NCBI RefSeq assembly: GCF_030167915.1
Contig: NZ_JARGNB010000002.1
Coordinates: 372,001 to 436,000, forward strand
Length of the DNA stretch: 64,000 nt
Source of the DNA: Aquabacterium humicola
GTDB lineage: Bacteria; Pseudomonadota; Gammaproteobacteria; Burkholderiales; Burkholderiaceae_C
Direction: 5' to 3'
A program made the position numbers and the translations under genes. Positions 17,665 through 25,929 of this stretch are shown one piece after another. The stretch's first letter is position 1. Each line of letters begins with the position of its first letter. Under the pieces are notes generated by a model. The model ran no database searches, was not told the origin of the DNA, and worked only from the letters and a program-made list of their open reading frames with translations.

Positions 17665-18123
17665 ATGGCAATGACGAGGCAGGACGCGGTACTGGTCGAC
17701 GGGTTGCTGTCGGCCGTGCTGTCCGCGGCGACGCTGGCCTGGCGCGGGCGCGCCGAGCTCGGCAGCGCGGCCGCACCGATCAACGCGCCGAGCCAGTGGG
17801 TGCACGGCCCGGCCGCGCTGCACCGCGACGGCGCCAGCCTGCGCCACACCGCGCTCGGCGGCCTGGTCCACGGAGCGTCCTCGCTGCTGTGGGCCGGGAT
17901 CTACGAATGGCTGCAGGCGCGCCGGTGGCGCTCGACGCCGGGCGATGCGCTGATCGACGCCGCGGCGGTCACCGCGGTCGCCGCGGTGGTCGACCTGGCC
18001 CTCGTGCCCAAGCGGCTGTCACCGGGCTTCCAGAAACGGCTGTCGATGCCGGGCGTGGTGATGGTCTACGCCAGCTTCGGACTCGGGCTGATGCTGGGCG
18101 GACTGCGGCGCCGGCGGCGCTGA
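17665..18123 (+). CDS. Hypothetical membrane protein
   Basis: 152 residues with hydrophobic segments near residues 10-27, 65-82, 95-115 and 130-147, and a basic end (GGLRRRRR). It resembles unnamed small inner-membrane proteins of Burkholderiales. CCAGGAG precedes the start. It is followed by a strong hairpin terminator. Confidence 0.7.
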   Translation: MAMTRQDAVLVDGLLSAVLSAATLAWRGRAELGSAAAPINAPSQWVHGPAALHRDGASLRHTALGGLVHGASSLLWAGIYEWLQARRWRSTPGDALIDAAAVTAVAAVVDLALVPKRLSPGFQKRLSMPGVVMVYASFGLGLMLGGLRRRRR

Positions 18124-18165
18124 AGCCCCTGCGAGAGGGCCTCGGGAGGCCTCCCGAAAGGCGGG

Positions 18166-18199
18166 GCGGCCGCCGGACCCCGTGGGGCCCGGCGGCCGC
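18166..18199. terminator. Strong GC hairpin, bidirectional terminator
   Basis: A 16-bp stem (GCGGCCGCCGGaCCCC / GGGGcCCGGCGGCCGC, one mismatch) lies between convergent genes ending at 18123 and 18230. Confidence 0.6.
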
Positions 18200-18229
18200 G
18201 CCGCGTGACGCGGGAACCGCGCCGGTGGA

Positions 18230-18769
18230 TCACTCCATCGGGGACTCGAGCTCGTCCTTGCGCTGCGCCAGCATCAGGCCGACGGCCTTCAGGTCCATCT
18301 TCTGCTTGCGCAGCTTCGGGAACATTTCCTTCTCTTCTTCCTTGACGTGGTGGGTGACGTACTCGCCGAGCACCTTCACCTTCGCGTCGTACATCGGCTC
18401 GTCCGGCTGCATCGACTTCAGCTCGGCGATCAGCGCCTTCGCGCTGGCGTGCTCGACCTCGGCCTCGTCGATCAGGTCGGGCTCCCCGAGCGCCTCGCGC
18501 GCGGCCGGATAGAGCAGCTCTTCCTCGATCGTCGCGTGCACTTCGAGCATGCGGCAGATCTGCTGTGCGAGCTCCTGGCGCTGGCCGGCGGACGCCTCGT
18601 CCTTGTGCAGGCGGTCGTAGGCCTCGAACAGCTTCTTCACTTCGGCATGGTCGGCCTTCAGCAGCGCGATCGCGTCGGCGGGCTTCGCACGCGTCTTCGT
18701 CGACGTGCTGCGGGCGCGCGCCGGGGCGCGGCGTGTCGTGGTCGAGGGGGTGGCATGGGACTGCGGCAT
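18230..18769 (-). CDS. Hemerythrin HHE-domain protein
   Basis: 179 residues. After a basic, Thr/Ser/Arg-rich 30-residue N-terminus the HHE motifs appear: LLKADHAEVKKLFEAYD, LEVHATIEEELLYPAA, EVEHASAKALI and YVTHHVKEEEKEMFPKL, giving the His and Glu ligands for a di-iron site. Likely roles are oxygen or nitric oxide sensing, or iron handling under stress. No canonical sigma-54 element was found upstream; the nearest has 11-base spacing. Confidence 0.88.
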   Translation of the reverse strand: MPQSHATPSTTTRRAPARARSTSTKTRAKPADAIALLKADHAEVKKLFEAYDRLHKDEASAGQRQELAQQICRMLEVHATIEEELLYPAAREALGEPDLIDEAEVEHASAKALIAELKSMQPDEPMYDAKVKVLGEYVTHHVKEEEKEMFPKLRKQKMDLKAVGLMLAQRKDELESPME

Positions 18770-18949
18770 GACTATTCTCCAAAGGGGATGGACGACGACA
18801 GCGTCGAAGCGCCGATGCTGGCCGGCGGGGCGCGCGTGCGGTGTAGGACGACACCGGCGCCGTGCTTCGGCCGATGCCGCACGCGGATGCCGCGCGGGAT
18901 GTGCGTGGGATGCGGGCGGGGCTGCGCGCGGGGATCGACCTGTGCCGCG

Positions 18950-18963
18950 GGCACGCCGATTGC
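18950..18963 (+). promoter_or_regulatory. Sigma-54 type promoter for the epimerase-DoxX gene
   Basis: GGCACGCCGATTGCC, GG-N10-GC, 81 bases before GTG 19045; close to the textbook consensus. Confidence 0.7.
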
Positions 18964-19044
18964 CACGAACTCCGCCGGCTGCGGGAGGGCAGTGATGAAT
19001 CGACGTCCGGAACATTCGCCGCGCGCGCTGCGCGGCCGCTCATC

Positions 19045-20373
19045 GTGAGGATCCTGCTGACGGGGGCCACCGGCTTCATCGGCAGCCGGCTGCTGGCCGC
19101 GTTGCAACTGCGCGGGCACGAGGTGTGGTGCGCCGGCCGGCGGCCGCCGCCGCACGCGATCGGCTGGCTTCCGATCGACTTCGCCCACGCGCTGACGAAA
19201 GAGGACTGGCTGCCGCTGCTCGACGACATCGACTGCGTGGTCAATACCGTCGGCATCTTCCGCGAGCACGGCACGCAGACTTTCGAACGCCTGCACGAGC
19301 AGGCGCCGCGTGCGCTGTTCGACGCCTGCGTCGATGCCGGCGTGATGCGCGTGGTGCAGTTGTCGGCGCTCGGCGTCGAGCGGCGGCGCACCGAGTACCA
19401 GCGCAGCAAGCACACCGCCGACGCCTACCTGCTGGCGCTGCCGCTGGACGGCATCGTCGTGCAGCCCTCGCTGGTCTTCGGGGCCGACGGCCGGAGCGCG
19501 GCGCGCTTCCTGATCCTGGCGGCGATGCCGCTGCTGCCGCTGCCGTCCGGCGGTGGCCAGGTGCAGCCGGTGCATGTGGACGACGTGGTCGAGGCCTTGT
19601 GCGCGCTGGTCGATGCGCCGCCGGTGCCGGGCGCCGGGCGCACGGTGCCGCTGGTGGGCCCGAGGCCGCTGAGCCTGCGGCGATACCTGATGATGCTGCG
19701 CGGCGCGCTGGGGCTGAAGCCGACGCTCGCGCTGCGCGTGCCGGCCGCGCTGGTGGCGCTGGCCGCCAGCTGGGGCGAGGTCCGCGGCCAGGCGCTGCTC
19801 GACCGCGGCGCGTGGACCATGCTGCAGCAGGGCAGCGTGGGTCCGGCGGTGGCGATCAGCTGGCTGCTCGGGCAGCCGCCGCGCGAGGTCGGCGACTTCC
19901 TGCTCGGCGAGCCCCTGGCCGCGCTGCGGCTGCAGGCGCGGCTGGGCTGGCTGCTGCCGCTGCTGCGCTTCGCGCTGGCGCTGGTGTGGATCGTCACCGG
20001 CCTGCTGTCCTTCGGCCTGTTCCCGCGCGACGACAGTTATGCGCTGCTGGCCGTCACCGGCATCACGCCGGCGCTGCAGCCGCTGATGCTCTACGGCGGG
20101 GCGGCGCTGGACCTCGGCCTCGGCGTCGCGACGCTGCTGCCCCCGGCCAGCGCCCGCTGGCGCGCGCGGCTGTGGCTGGCGCAGATCGCGCTGATCGCCG
20201 TCTACACGCTGGTCATCGCCTGGCGGCTGCCGGAGTTCTGGCTGCATCCCTTCGGCCCCTTGCTGAAGAATCTGCCGATCCTCGCGATCCTGGTGCTGCT
20301 GTACCTGCACGAGCGCGACGCCAGCGCGCCGCTGACGACGAACGCCGGCGATGCCGCGGCGCGCGCGCTCTGA
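19045..20373 (+). CDS. NAD-dependent epimerase-like SDR fused to a DoxX-like membrane domain
   Basis: 442 residues. Residues 1-290 are an atypical extended SDR (VRILLTGATGFIGSRLL at the start, NTVGIF, QLSALGVE, TEYQRSKHTADAYL carrying the YxxxK equivalent). Residues about 305-430 contain four hydrophobic helices with DoxX-like pattern (PLMLYGGAALDLGLGVATLL). This fusion occurs in other Proteobacteria as a protein of unknown function. The GTG start is chosen because the Rossmann motif begins there; no clear ribosome site is visible and an upstream in-frame start is possible. Confidence 0.78.
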   Translation: MRILLTGATGFIGSRLLAALQLRGHEVWCAGRRPPPHAIGWLPIDFAHALTKEDWLPLLDDIDCVVNTVGIFREHGTQTFERLHEQAPRALFDACVDAGVMRVVQLSALGVERRRTEYQRSKHTADAYLLALPLDGIVVQPSLVFGADGRSAARFLILAAMPLLPLPSGGGQVQPVHVDDVVEALCALVDAPPVPGAGRTVPLVGPRPLSLRRYLMMLRGALGLKPTLALRVPAALVALAASWGEVRGQALLDRGAWTMLQQGSVGPAVAISWLLGQPPREVGDFLLGEPLAALRLQARLGWLLPLLRFALALVWIVTGLLSFGLFPRDDSYALLAVTGITPALQPLMLYGGAALDLGLGVATLLPPASARWRARLWLAQIALIAVYTLVIAWRLPEFWLHPFGPLLKNLPILAILVLLYLHERDASAPLTTNAGDAAARAL

Positions 20374-20565
20374 GCGGCCGCGATGCCGCGGCACGAAAGG
20401 GTGCCGGCTTCGCGGTGCCTCGACGCGGGATCCATGCGCTCGTTCGGACATTGCAAGCACAGCAGCGAGGCCACGAGTCGACCGGGCTAGGCTGTCGGGC
20501 GGCGTCGGTGTGCGGTCCGTCGGAGGATGGTGGTCGAGGCCGGGAAGCCGGCACATGCGCTCCGG

Positions 20566-20579
20566 GCAAGCCCCGTGCC
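20566..20579 (-). promoter_or_regulatory. Orphan sigma-54 type promoter
   Basis: Minus strand GGCACGGGGCTTGCC, an excellent match that fires into the 180-base gene-free stretch 20374-20555. No credible minus-strand ORF follows. A hairpin CGGCAC-gaaagg-GTGCCG at 20388-20405 could end a short RNA. Confidence 0.5.
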
Positions 20580-20617
20580 CATGCCGGGCTTGCGCCGGGG
20601 CAGGGGCCCGCGGCGCG

Positions 20618-20631
20618 GGCACGCCGCCTGC
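20618..20631 (+). promoter_or_regulatory. Sigma-54 type promoter for the CinA-type gene
   Basis: GGCACGCCGCCTGCA, GG-N10-GC with CTGC at -12, 27 bases before ATG 20659. Confidence 0.55.
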
Positions 20632-20658
20632 ACTGCGCGGGCTCCACGGAGAACCGCG

Positions 20659-21267
20659 ATGCGCGCCACTGCCACCGAACACGATGCCGATGCCGACCAC
20701 GACGAAGAGATCCGCGGGGTCGCCCGCTTCCTGCGCGAGCGCTCGCTGCGCCTGGCGACGGCCGAGTCCTGCACCGGCGGCCTGATGGCCGCGATGCTCG
20801 CCGACCTGCCCGGTGCCGGCGAGATCCTGGACAGTGCCTTCGTCGTCTATTCGCCGCAGGCCAAGCAGACGGTGCTGGGCGTGCAGCGCCGCACGATCGA
20901 CAGCTTCAACCTGACGAGCGAGCCGGTGGCGCGCGAGATGGCCCTGGGCGCGCTGCGCATCGGCGGGGTGAACCTCGCGATCGCCAACACCGGCGTCACC
21001 GACGACGTCGATCCACGCATCCCCGCCGGCACGCAATGCTTCGCGTGGGTGTTCCGCTTGGGCGGGGTCGGGCAGGACGCGGTCTACAGCGAGACCCGGC
21101 GCTTCGAGGGCGACCGCTCGCGCATCCGCGCGGAGGCGGCGCGTTACGCGCTGAAGCGGATCGCGCACTACGGCGCGCAGGCCGATCGCGCGCCTCGGCC
21201 CGCGGAATCGCAGGCCTCGCCCCAGGCCTCGCCCCCCGCGCCTGATCCTGCCGGCCTGGAGCGGTGA
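20659..21267 (+). CDS. CinA/PncC-type nicotinamide-nucleotide amidohydrolase
   Basis: 202 residues, a stand-alone CinA C-terminal domain. LATAESCTGGLMAAMLADLPGAG carries the catalytic Ser region, and FVVYSPQAKQTVLGV, ANTGVTDD and PAGTQCFAWVF are family blocks. PncC deamidates NMN for NAD recycling; other members are competence- or stress-linked. It has an extra Pro/Ala/Ser tail of about 25 residues. Its stop shares one base with the start of the glycosyltransferase gene, so the two are translationally coupled. Confidence 0.85.
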   Translation: MRATATEHDADADHDEEIRGVARFLRERSLRLATAESCTGGLMAAMLADLPGAGEILDSAFVVYSPQAKQTVLGVQRRTIDSFNLTSEPVAREMALGALRIGGVNLAIANTGVTDDVDPRIPAGTQCFAWVFRLGGVGQDAVYSETRRFEGDRSRIRAEAARYALKRIAHYGAQADRAPRPAESQASPQASPPAPDPAGLER

Positions 21268-22499
21268 TGGCTGATAACTTAGATGATGTGCGTCCAGGCA
21301 CCGGCTGGGGCGAGCTGCGGCGGCTGCTGCTGGTGCGGCTGGAGAACCTGGGCGACCTGCTGATGACGACGCCGGCGCTGGCCGCGCTGCGCCGCGCGCT
21401 GCCCGATGCCGAGCTGACGCTGCTGTGCTCGCCGGCCGGCGCCGCGCTGGCGCCGCACCTGCCGATGGTCGACGACGTGATCAGCTTCGACGCGCCGTGG
21501 GTGCAGTCCGCCGCGCCGGCGGGCGGCATCGGCGGCGAGGCCGCCGCGATGGCGGAGCTGGCGTCGCGGCTGGTCAAGCGCCAGTTCGACGCCGCGATCG
21601 TCTTCACCGCCTGCACGCAGAGTGCGCTGCCCGCGGCGATGTTGTGCCGGCTGGCGGCGATCCCGCGTGTGCTGGCCTACAGCCGCGAGAACCCGTACCG
21701 GCTGATCAGCGACCGGGTCGCCGATCCCGACCTCGATCCGGCGAACGCGCGGCACGAGGTGCAGCGCCAGCTGGCGCTGCTGGCGCAGGTCGGGCTGGCC
21801 GATCAGGCGGCGCCTGCGCCGCCGAAGCTGCAGGTCGTGGTGTTCGACGTGCACCGCCAGGCGCTGCAGCGGCGGCTGCGCCGGGCGCGCTTCGCTGTCG
21901 GGCTGTCGATCGTCAACGAGGTCTTCGCGGGTTATTTCGTCGTGCATCCGGGCGCCGGCGCGGCGTCGCGGCGATGGCCGGCCGAACGCTTCGGCACCTC
22001 GGCGGCGCAGATCGCCGCGGCCAGCGGGCTGGTGCCGGTGGTCGTCGGCGCGGCCTCCGAGGCGCCGCTGGTGCGCGAGGTGCTGCTGGCCGCGCGTGCA
22101 GCGCAGCGCGGCAGCGGCGCGCCGCCGCCGCTGGCCTTGATCGGCGACGAGCTGCCGCTGGGCGAACTGCTGGCGCTGATCGAGGGCGCGGCGCTCGTCG
22201 TCTGCAACAACAGCGGGCCGGCGCACATCGCCGCGGCGCTGCAGCGGCCGGTGGTCGTGCTGTACGCGCTGACCCATCCGCAGCGCACGCCGTGGCAGGT
22301 GCCCTCGCGCGTGCTGTTCCAGGACGTGCCGTGCCGCAACTGCCTGCGCAGCCGCTGCCCGCTGATGCACCACCTGTGCCTGCTCGGCGTGGCGCCGGAG
22401 CAGGCCTCGGCGGCCGCGCTCGAACTGCTGCTGCTGCAACAGGCGCCGGCCGCGCGCCGCCTGCCGGTTGCGGCCGAGCCGCGGCTCGACGCGCGTTGA
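21267..22499 (+). CDS. Glycosyltransferase family 9 (heptosyltransferase-like)
   Basis: 410 residues of the LPS heptosyltransferase fold. LVRLENLGDLLMTTPALAALRRALPDAELTLL is at the N-terminus; the C-terminal donor-binding site reads LIGDELPLGELLALIEGAALVVCNNSGPAHIAAAL. A Cys-rich CRNCLRSRCPLMHHLC near residue 355 is typical of the subgroup found beside wcaJ/cinA-type genes. Start ATG 21267 overlaps the preceding stop (TGATG). It probably acts at the inner membrane on a surface glycan. Confidence 0.85.
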   Translation: MADNLDDVRPGTGWGELRRLLLVRLENLGDLLMTTPALAALRRALPDAELTLLCSPAGAALAPHLPMVDDVISFDAPWVQSAAPAGGIGGEAAAMAELASRLVKRQFDAAIVFTACTQSALPAAMLCRLAAIPRVLAYSRENPYRLISDRVADPDLDPANARHEVQRQLALLAQVGLADQAAPAPPKLQVVVFDVHRQALQRRLRRARFAVGLSIVNEVFAGYFVVHPGAGAASRRWPAERFGTSAAQIAAASGLVPVVVGAASEAPLVREVLLAARAAQRGSGAPPPLALIGDELPLGELLALIEGAALVVCNNSGPAHIAAALQRPVVVLYALTHPQRTPWQVPSRVLFQDVPCRNCLRSRCPLMHHLCLLGVAPEQASAAALELLLLQQAPAARRLPVAAEPRLDAR

Positions 22500-22545
22500 C
22501 GCCGAACCGCCGTTGACGGCGCCGGACCGGCGGCGCACGATCGAG

Positions 22546-22559
22546 GGCACGACGATTGC
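22546..22559 (+). promoter_or_regulatory. Sigma-54 type promoter for the DUF883 gene
   Basis: GGCACGACGATTGCC, GG-N10-GC, 41 bases before ATG 22601. Confidence 0.75.
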
Positions 22560-22600
22560 CACGTCCCGTGATCCCTCCACCCGCATGGGAGAACGACACC

Positions 22601-23143
22601 ATGGCCAACGAATTCCCGACCCAGACCTCCAACCCGACCACCGGGGGCACCACCACCGGGTCCCCCACCGGCACCAGCACGGCGGCCGGCACCAGCCCGG
22701 TCGGCAGCGCGGTCGGCAGCGCGGTCGGCAACGCCGGCAGCGGCGCCAGCCGCAGCACCGGCGCCTTCGGCAGCGCGCCATCGTCGACGTCGTCGCCCAG
22801 CGGCTCGGCGGGCAGCACGCTGCCGGGCTCGTCCACGACGGGCCGGCCGATCGGTGCGGACGTCACGACCACGACCACCGATGCCGCCGCGCAGGCCGCC
22901 GAGCGCACCCTGGACCGCGCGGTCAAGGCCACGCACGAGGCCGTCGATCGTGCGGCCGGTTCGGTCGAACAGGCGGCCGACAAGCTGCGCAACAGCGTGA
23001 AGCAGCTCAGCTCGCTGGAGCAGGAGTGGGCCGACACGCTGCGCACCCGGGTGCGCGAGAACCCGCTGGCCTGCCTCGGCGCGGCGCTGGCGGTCGGGCT
23101 GCTGCTCGGCCGGATCAGCGCGCCGTCGCGCGACGATCGCTAG
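22601..23143 (+). CDS. DUF883 (ElaB/YqjD-type) protein with disordered N-terminus
   Basis: 180 residues. The first 85 are Thr/Gly/Ser-rich and repetitive (PVGSAVGSAVGNAGSG). A helical region follows (AAERTLDRAVKATHEAVDRAAGSVEQAADKL), and the C-terminus ends with RVRENPLACLGAALAVGLLLGRI, the membrane-anchor signature of DUF883 proteins. ElaB and YqjD of E. coli are stationary-phase proteins that tether ribosomes to the inner membrane. The N-terminal extension is far longer than in those. Confidence 0.8.
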   Translation: MANEFPTQTSNPTTGGTTTGSPTGTSTAAGTSPVGSAVGSAVGNAGSGASRSTGAFGSAPSSTSSPSGSAGSTLPGSSTTGRPIGADVTTTTTDAAAQAAERTLDRAVKATHEAVDRAAGSVEQAADKLRNSVKQLSSLEQEWADTLRTRVRENPLACLGAALAVGLLLGRISAPSRDDR

Positions 23144-23157
23144 CGACCCTGGAGAGC

Positions 23158-23337
23158 ATGATGAGCAAGCTGCCGCACCGCCCGGGGCCGGTCGATCCGG
23201 ACCCCGGTCCGCAGCCGCCGCCGGTGCCCGATCCGGGCGAGCGGCTCGAGCATGGGCCGGCGCCGGCGATGCCCGAGGACGAGGACGAGCTGGTCAACGA
23301 GTCCTTGCGGCATCACCACCGGAACGAGCCGGCGTAG
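23158..23337 (+). CDS. Small Pro/acidic-rich hypothetical protein
   Basis: 59 residues starting with two Met codons; a GGAG site is nearby. Sequence style is PGPVDPDPGPQPPPVPDPGE followed by an acidic then His-rich tail (EDEDELVNESLRHHHRNEPA). It sits 14 bases behind the DUF883 gene and is probably co-transcribed. Its last 44 bases overlap the 3' end of the convergent glycosyltransferase gene. Confidence 0.5.
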   Translation: MMSKLPHRPGPVDPDPGPQPPPVPDPGERLEHGPAPAMPEDEDELVNESLRHHHRNEPA

Positions 23338-24511
23338 CGTGCAGGTGCGGCGGCGGCAGCGCCGGCCGGCCGCCGCCGGCGTCCTGGCGCTGCAACGCCT
23401 CGGCGATCAGTTCGTGCACCGTCTGCGCGGTCCGGTCCCACGAATGCATGGAGACGGTCTGCAGCATGTCCATCACGCGGCGGCTGCGCTCGCGCCGTGA
23501 TTCGGCCAGCGTCGCCTCGCAGGCAGCGACGAAGTCGATGCAGCCCTGCGCCAGCCGCACGACGCTGCCGTAGAGCAGCACCACGTCGGGCAGCGGCGTG
23601 CTGACCACCGGCTTCTCGCCGGCCAGGTACTCCAGCGTCTTGGTCGGGCTGGTGAAGCGCGTCGCGTCGTTCAGCGCGTAGGGCAAGAGGCAGATGTCCC
23701 AGCCGGCCATCAGGTAGGGCAGCCGTGCGTAGGGCTGCAGCCCCAGCCAGTGGATGTTGGGCCGCTGCGGCAGCAGCGACGCCTCGATGCCCAGCACCGG
23801 GCCGGCCATCACGATCTGCCAGTGCGGCCGGGCGTCGGCCACGGCGGCGATCAGCGCGAGATCCAGGCGTTCGTCGATGACGCCGAAGAAGCCCAGCCGC
23901 GGCCGCGGCAGGTCGCGCTGCAGCGCCTCGGCCTGGGCCCACGGCGGGTCGGAAGCGTCGAGGCTCGACGGCGCGAAGTGCGCGGCGTCGACCGCGTCCG
24001 GCAGGCAGTGCACCTGCGGGTGGCGGCGGCGGCGCGCTTCGAAGAGCGCCGGACCGCCGGTGAAGACGAGGTCGGCGCGCTGCAGCAGGCGCGACTCCAG
24101 CTCGGACAGCCCGGGGGGCGCGCCGTCGAAGGCAGCGAGCTCGTCCATGCAGTCGTAGATCACGAAGCGCGGGGCCAGCGACTCGGCCAGCGGCAGCGCC
24201 AGCGGCGTCGTCAGCCAGGCTAGCGCGTCGCGCAGGCCGTGCTCGCGCGCGGCACCAGCCAGCAGCGCCGGCAGCCGCGGTTTGCCGCCGTCGTCGGGCT
24301 CCGCGAAGCCGGCCGCTCCGGCCATCTGCGGCGTCAGCACGGTGACCCCGGGCGCGACATGGCGCACCGCCAGCCGCGGGCTGCCGGTGCACTCTTGGGG
24401 TTGCTCGATGAAGTGGATGTCGTAGTGCGCGGCCAGGCGCGTCATCAGGTGCTGCGGACGCTGGCGCACGAACGACCAGCGCAGGTGCGAATACACGACC
24501 AACGGTGTCAT
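23294..24511 (-). CDS. Glycosyltransferase (GT1/GT4-like)
   Basis: 405 residues. VVYSHLRWSFVRQRPQHLMTRLA at the start, YDCMDELAAF in the middle and GFFGVIDERLDLALI plus LPYALNDATRFTSPTKTLEYLAGEKPVVST in the donor-binding half are typical of a Burkholderiales glycosyltransferase often found with UDP-galactopyranose mutase. It probably builds exopolysaccharide. AGGA lies before ATG 24511. It is one of the clearest cases of a gene with a textbook -24/-12 element. Confidence 0.85.
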   Translation of the reverse strand: MTPLVVYSHLRWSFVRQRPQHLMTRLAAHYDIHFIEQPQECTGSPRLAVRHVAPGVTVLTPQMAGAAGFAEPDDGGKPRLPALLAGAAREHGLRDALAWLTTPLALPLAESLAPRFVIYDCMDELAAFDGAPPGLSELESRLLQRADLVFTGGPALFEARRRRHPQVHCLPDAVDAAHFAPSSLDASDPPWAQAEALQRDLPRPRLGFFGVIDERLDLALIAAVADARPHWQIVMAGPVLGIEASLLPQRPNIHWLGLQPYARLPYLMAGWDICLLPYALNDATRFTSPTKTLEYLAGEKPVVSTPLPDVVLLYGSVVRLAQGCIDFVAACEATLAESRRERSRRVMDMLQTVSMHSWDRTAQTVHELIAEALQRQDAGGGRPALPPPHLHATPARSGGDAARTR

Positions 24512-24541
24512 GGTGTCCTCGTTCGGTGGCCTGCGTCTTCG

Positions 24542-24555
24542 GCAATCGATGTGCC
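24542..24555 (-). promoter_or_regulatory. Sigma-54 type promoter for the glycosyltransferase gene
   Basis: Minus strand TGGCACATCGATTGCC, GG-N10-GC, 30 bases before ATG 24511; near-perfect consensus. Confidence 0.8.
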
Positions 24556-24630
24556 ATCGCGGGGACCGGCTGGGCCGCCGTCCCGCACGAACGGAACCGA
24601 CATGCCCGGATGCGCCGTTTACGTTTCGCA

Positions 24631-24644
24631 GGCATGCGGATTGC
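24631..24644 (+). promoter_or_regulatory. Sigma-54 type promoter for the gene at 24674
   Basis: GGCATGCGGATTGCC, GG-N10-GC, 29 bases before ATG 24674. Confidence 0.75.
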
Positions 24645-24673
24645 CATGGCGAGGCTTCGACAAAGGAGCGCCC

Positions 24674-25336
24674 ATGACCCTGTCCGCTGCACAACCCGTG
24701 ACCGTCGCCCCTGCGGTCACCGCCCACCCGCTGAGCGTGCTGGACCCGGCGGTGCCCGGCATCATCGCGCCGCCGAAGAAGCCGCCCTCACGAACCGTCG
24801 CGAGGGTGTCGCCGCGGCCGTCGATCGTGCGGCCGCCACCGGCCGTGCGGGCCGACATCACGGTGCAGTACGCGGGCGCGCCCGAGGAACAGCGGATGGT
24901 CGAGCTGCGGTTCTGGGGCGATCAGCAGCAGCTGATGGCGCACAGCCGCGGGCCGAGCGAGCTGGACTGCGAGACCCGCCTGCTGCCGCTGACGCACGAC
25001 GGCAAGCGTTCGCCGACGGTCACCGCCCTGCGCGGGTTGGCGGCGCTGTACTTCGGCCCGACGGGCCTGCTGCCGCGCATCATCGGCGAGCCGGACTGGA
25101 CCAGCGCCACGATGTCGCTGCAGAGCGACCCGGATGGCGAGGGCCACCAGATGCTGCTGCAGGTGCAGCTGCGCATCGACGGGCACAACGGGCTGCGCGC
25201 CAACGTGCGCCACTCGATGCCCGGTGCCGCGCAGCAGGGACCGGTGTCGCTGGTCATCCGCCCCGGCGACGCCGACCCGCTGCATGCGCTGCTGCGGGTG
25301 GGCTTCGGCACCGCCCCCTGGCAGATGCCTGCCTGA
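24674..25336 (+). CDS. Hypothetical protein, unknown family
   Basis: 220 residues. The first 60 are Pro/Val/Ala-rich; the rest appears folded, with alternating beta-like segments (ITVQYAGAPEEQRMVELRFWG and MSLQSDPDGEGHQMLLQVQLRIDG). There is no signal peptide, membrane segment or motif I recognise. GGAG lies nine bases before the start. It is divergent from the glycosyltransferase gene and has its own sigma-54 type promoter. Confidence 0.65.
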   Translation: MTLSAAQPVTVAPAVTAHPLSVLDPAVPGIIAPPKKPPSRTVARVSPRPSIVRPPPAVRADITVQYAGAPEEQRMVELRFWGDQQQLMAHSRGPSELDCETRLLPLTHDGKRSPTVTALRGLAALYFGPTGLLPRIIGEPDWTSATMSLQSDPDGEGHQMLLQVQLRIDGHNGLRANVRHSMPGAAQQGPVSLVIRPGDADPLHALLRVGFGTAPWQMPA

Positions 25337-25641
25337 GCACCCGCGCGGCCGGGCGGCGGCGGAGGGTGCCAAGGCGCCGCCGACCGCCGCGCCGAACGAT
25401 CCGCGCGCCCGCCGGCAGCCGATCCGACACCGGCGTCGCTGCGGTGACGGATCGGACTGCCGGCGGTGCGCGGCCGATACCTTGTTCGGGGAGGCCGCTG
25501 GCACTCGAGCCAGCACCTCGGCAATCGTCATGCCTCGTCGCGACCCGCAATGGCCGCGTACTTTGCAAGTTGTGAGCGCCAGGTGCTGCGGGTCGGCCGC
25601 GCGGCCCTGAGCGCGCGCGGGCGCTCGCGGCGTGCGGCGCC
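25337..25641. other. Gene-free stretch with two regulatory-like motifs
   Basis: No convincing ORF with a start site is present on either strand. It holds an orphan sigma-54 type element (25521-25534, minus) and the second copy of the 16-nt motif GGCCGCGTACTTTGCA (25552-25567). Confidence 0.6.
25521..25534 (-). promoter_or_regulatory. Orphan sigma-54 type promoter
   Basis: Minus strand GGCATGACGATTGCC, GG-N10-GC, pointing into 25337-25510 where no gene is visible. It is a candidate promoter of a small RNA or of a transcript antisense to the gene ending at 25336. Confidence 0.5.
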
Positions 25642-25878
25642 TCAGGACGTGCTGGCGACCGGCCGCGGCGTGTTCTGCCCGCGCACCGCGGGGATGCCCC
25701 CGCCTTCGCCTTCCCAGGTCTGCAGGGGTTCCGGCTTCGCGCGGGTCTTCTCCCGGAGCCGGCGCTGGTGGCAGGTGCGCAGGTCCAGCCACATGAAGGC
25801 CAGCAGCCCGGCGAGGGCCAGGCCGGCCAGGCCGGGCCGGCGGCTGCGACGCAGCGTGCGGTAGTGCGATCCCATCAT
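25642..25878 (-). CDS. Small single-pass membrane protein
   Basis: 78 residues: a basic N-terminus (SHYRTLRRSRRPG), one membrane helix (LAGLALAGLLAFMWLDL) and a charged tail with QTWEGEGG. AGGAG is eight bases before the first of two Met codons. It has its own -24/-12 element, back-to-back with that of ku. The function is unknown. Confidence 0.6.
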   Translation of the reverse strand: MMGSHYRTLRRSRRPGLAGLALAGLLAFMWLDLRTCHQRRLREKTRAKPEPLQTWEGEGGGIPAVRGQNTPRPVASTS

Positions 25879-25929
25879 CTTCAGGTCTCCTCGCGCGGAT
25901 TTCATGGACCCGCGCCATGGCACGCCGTG

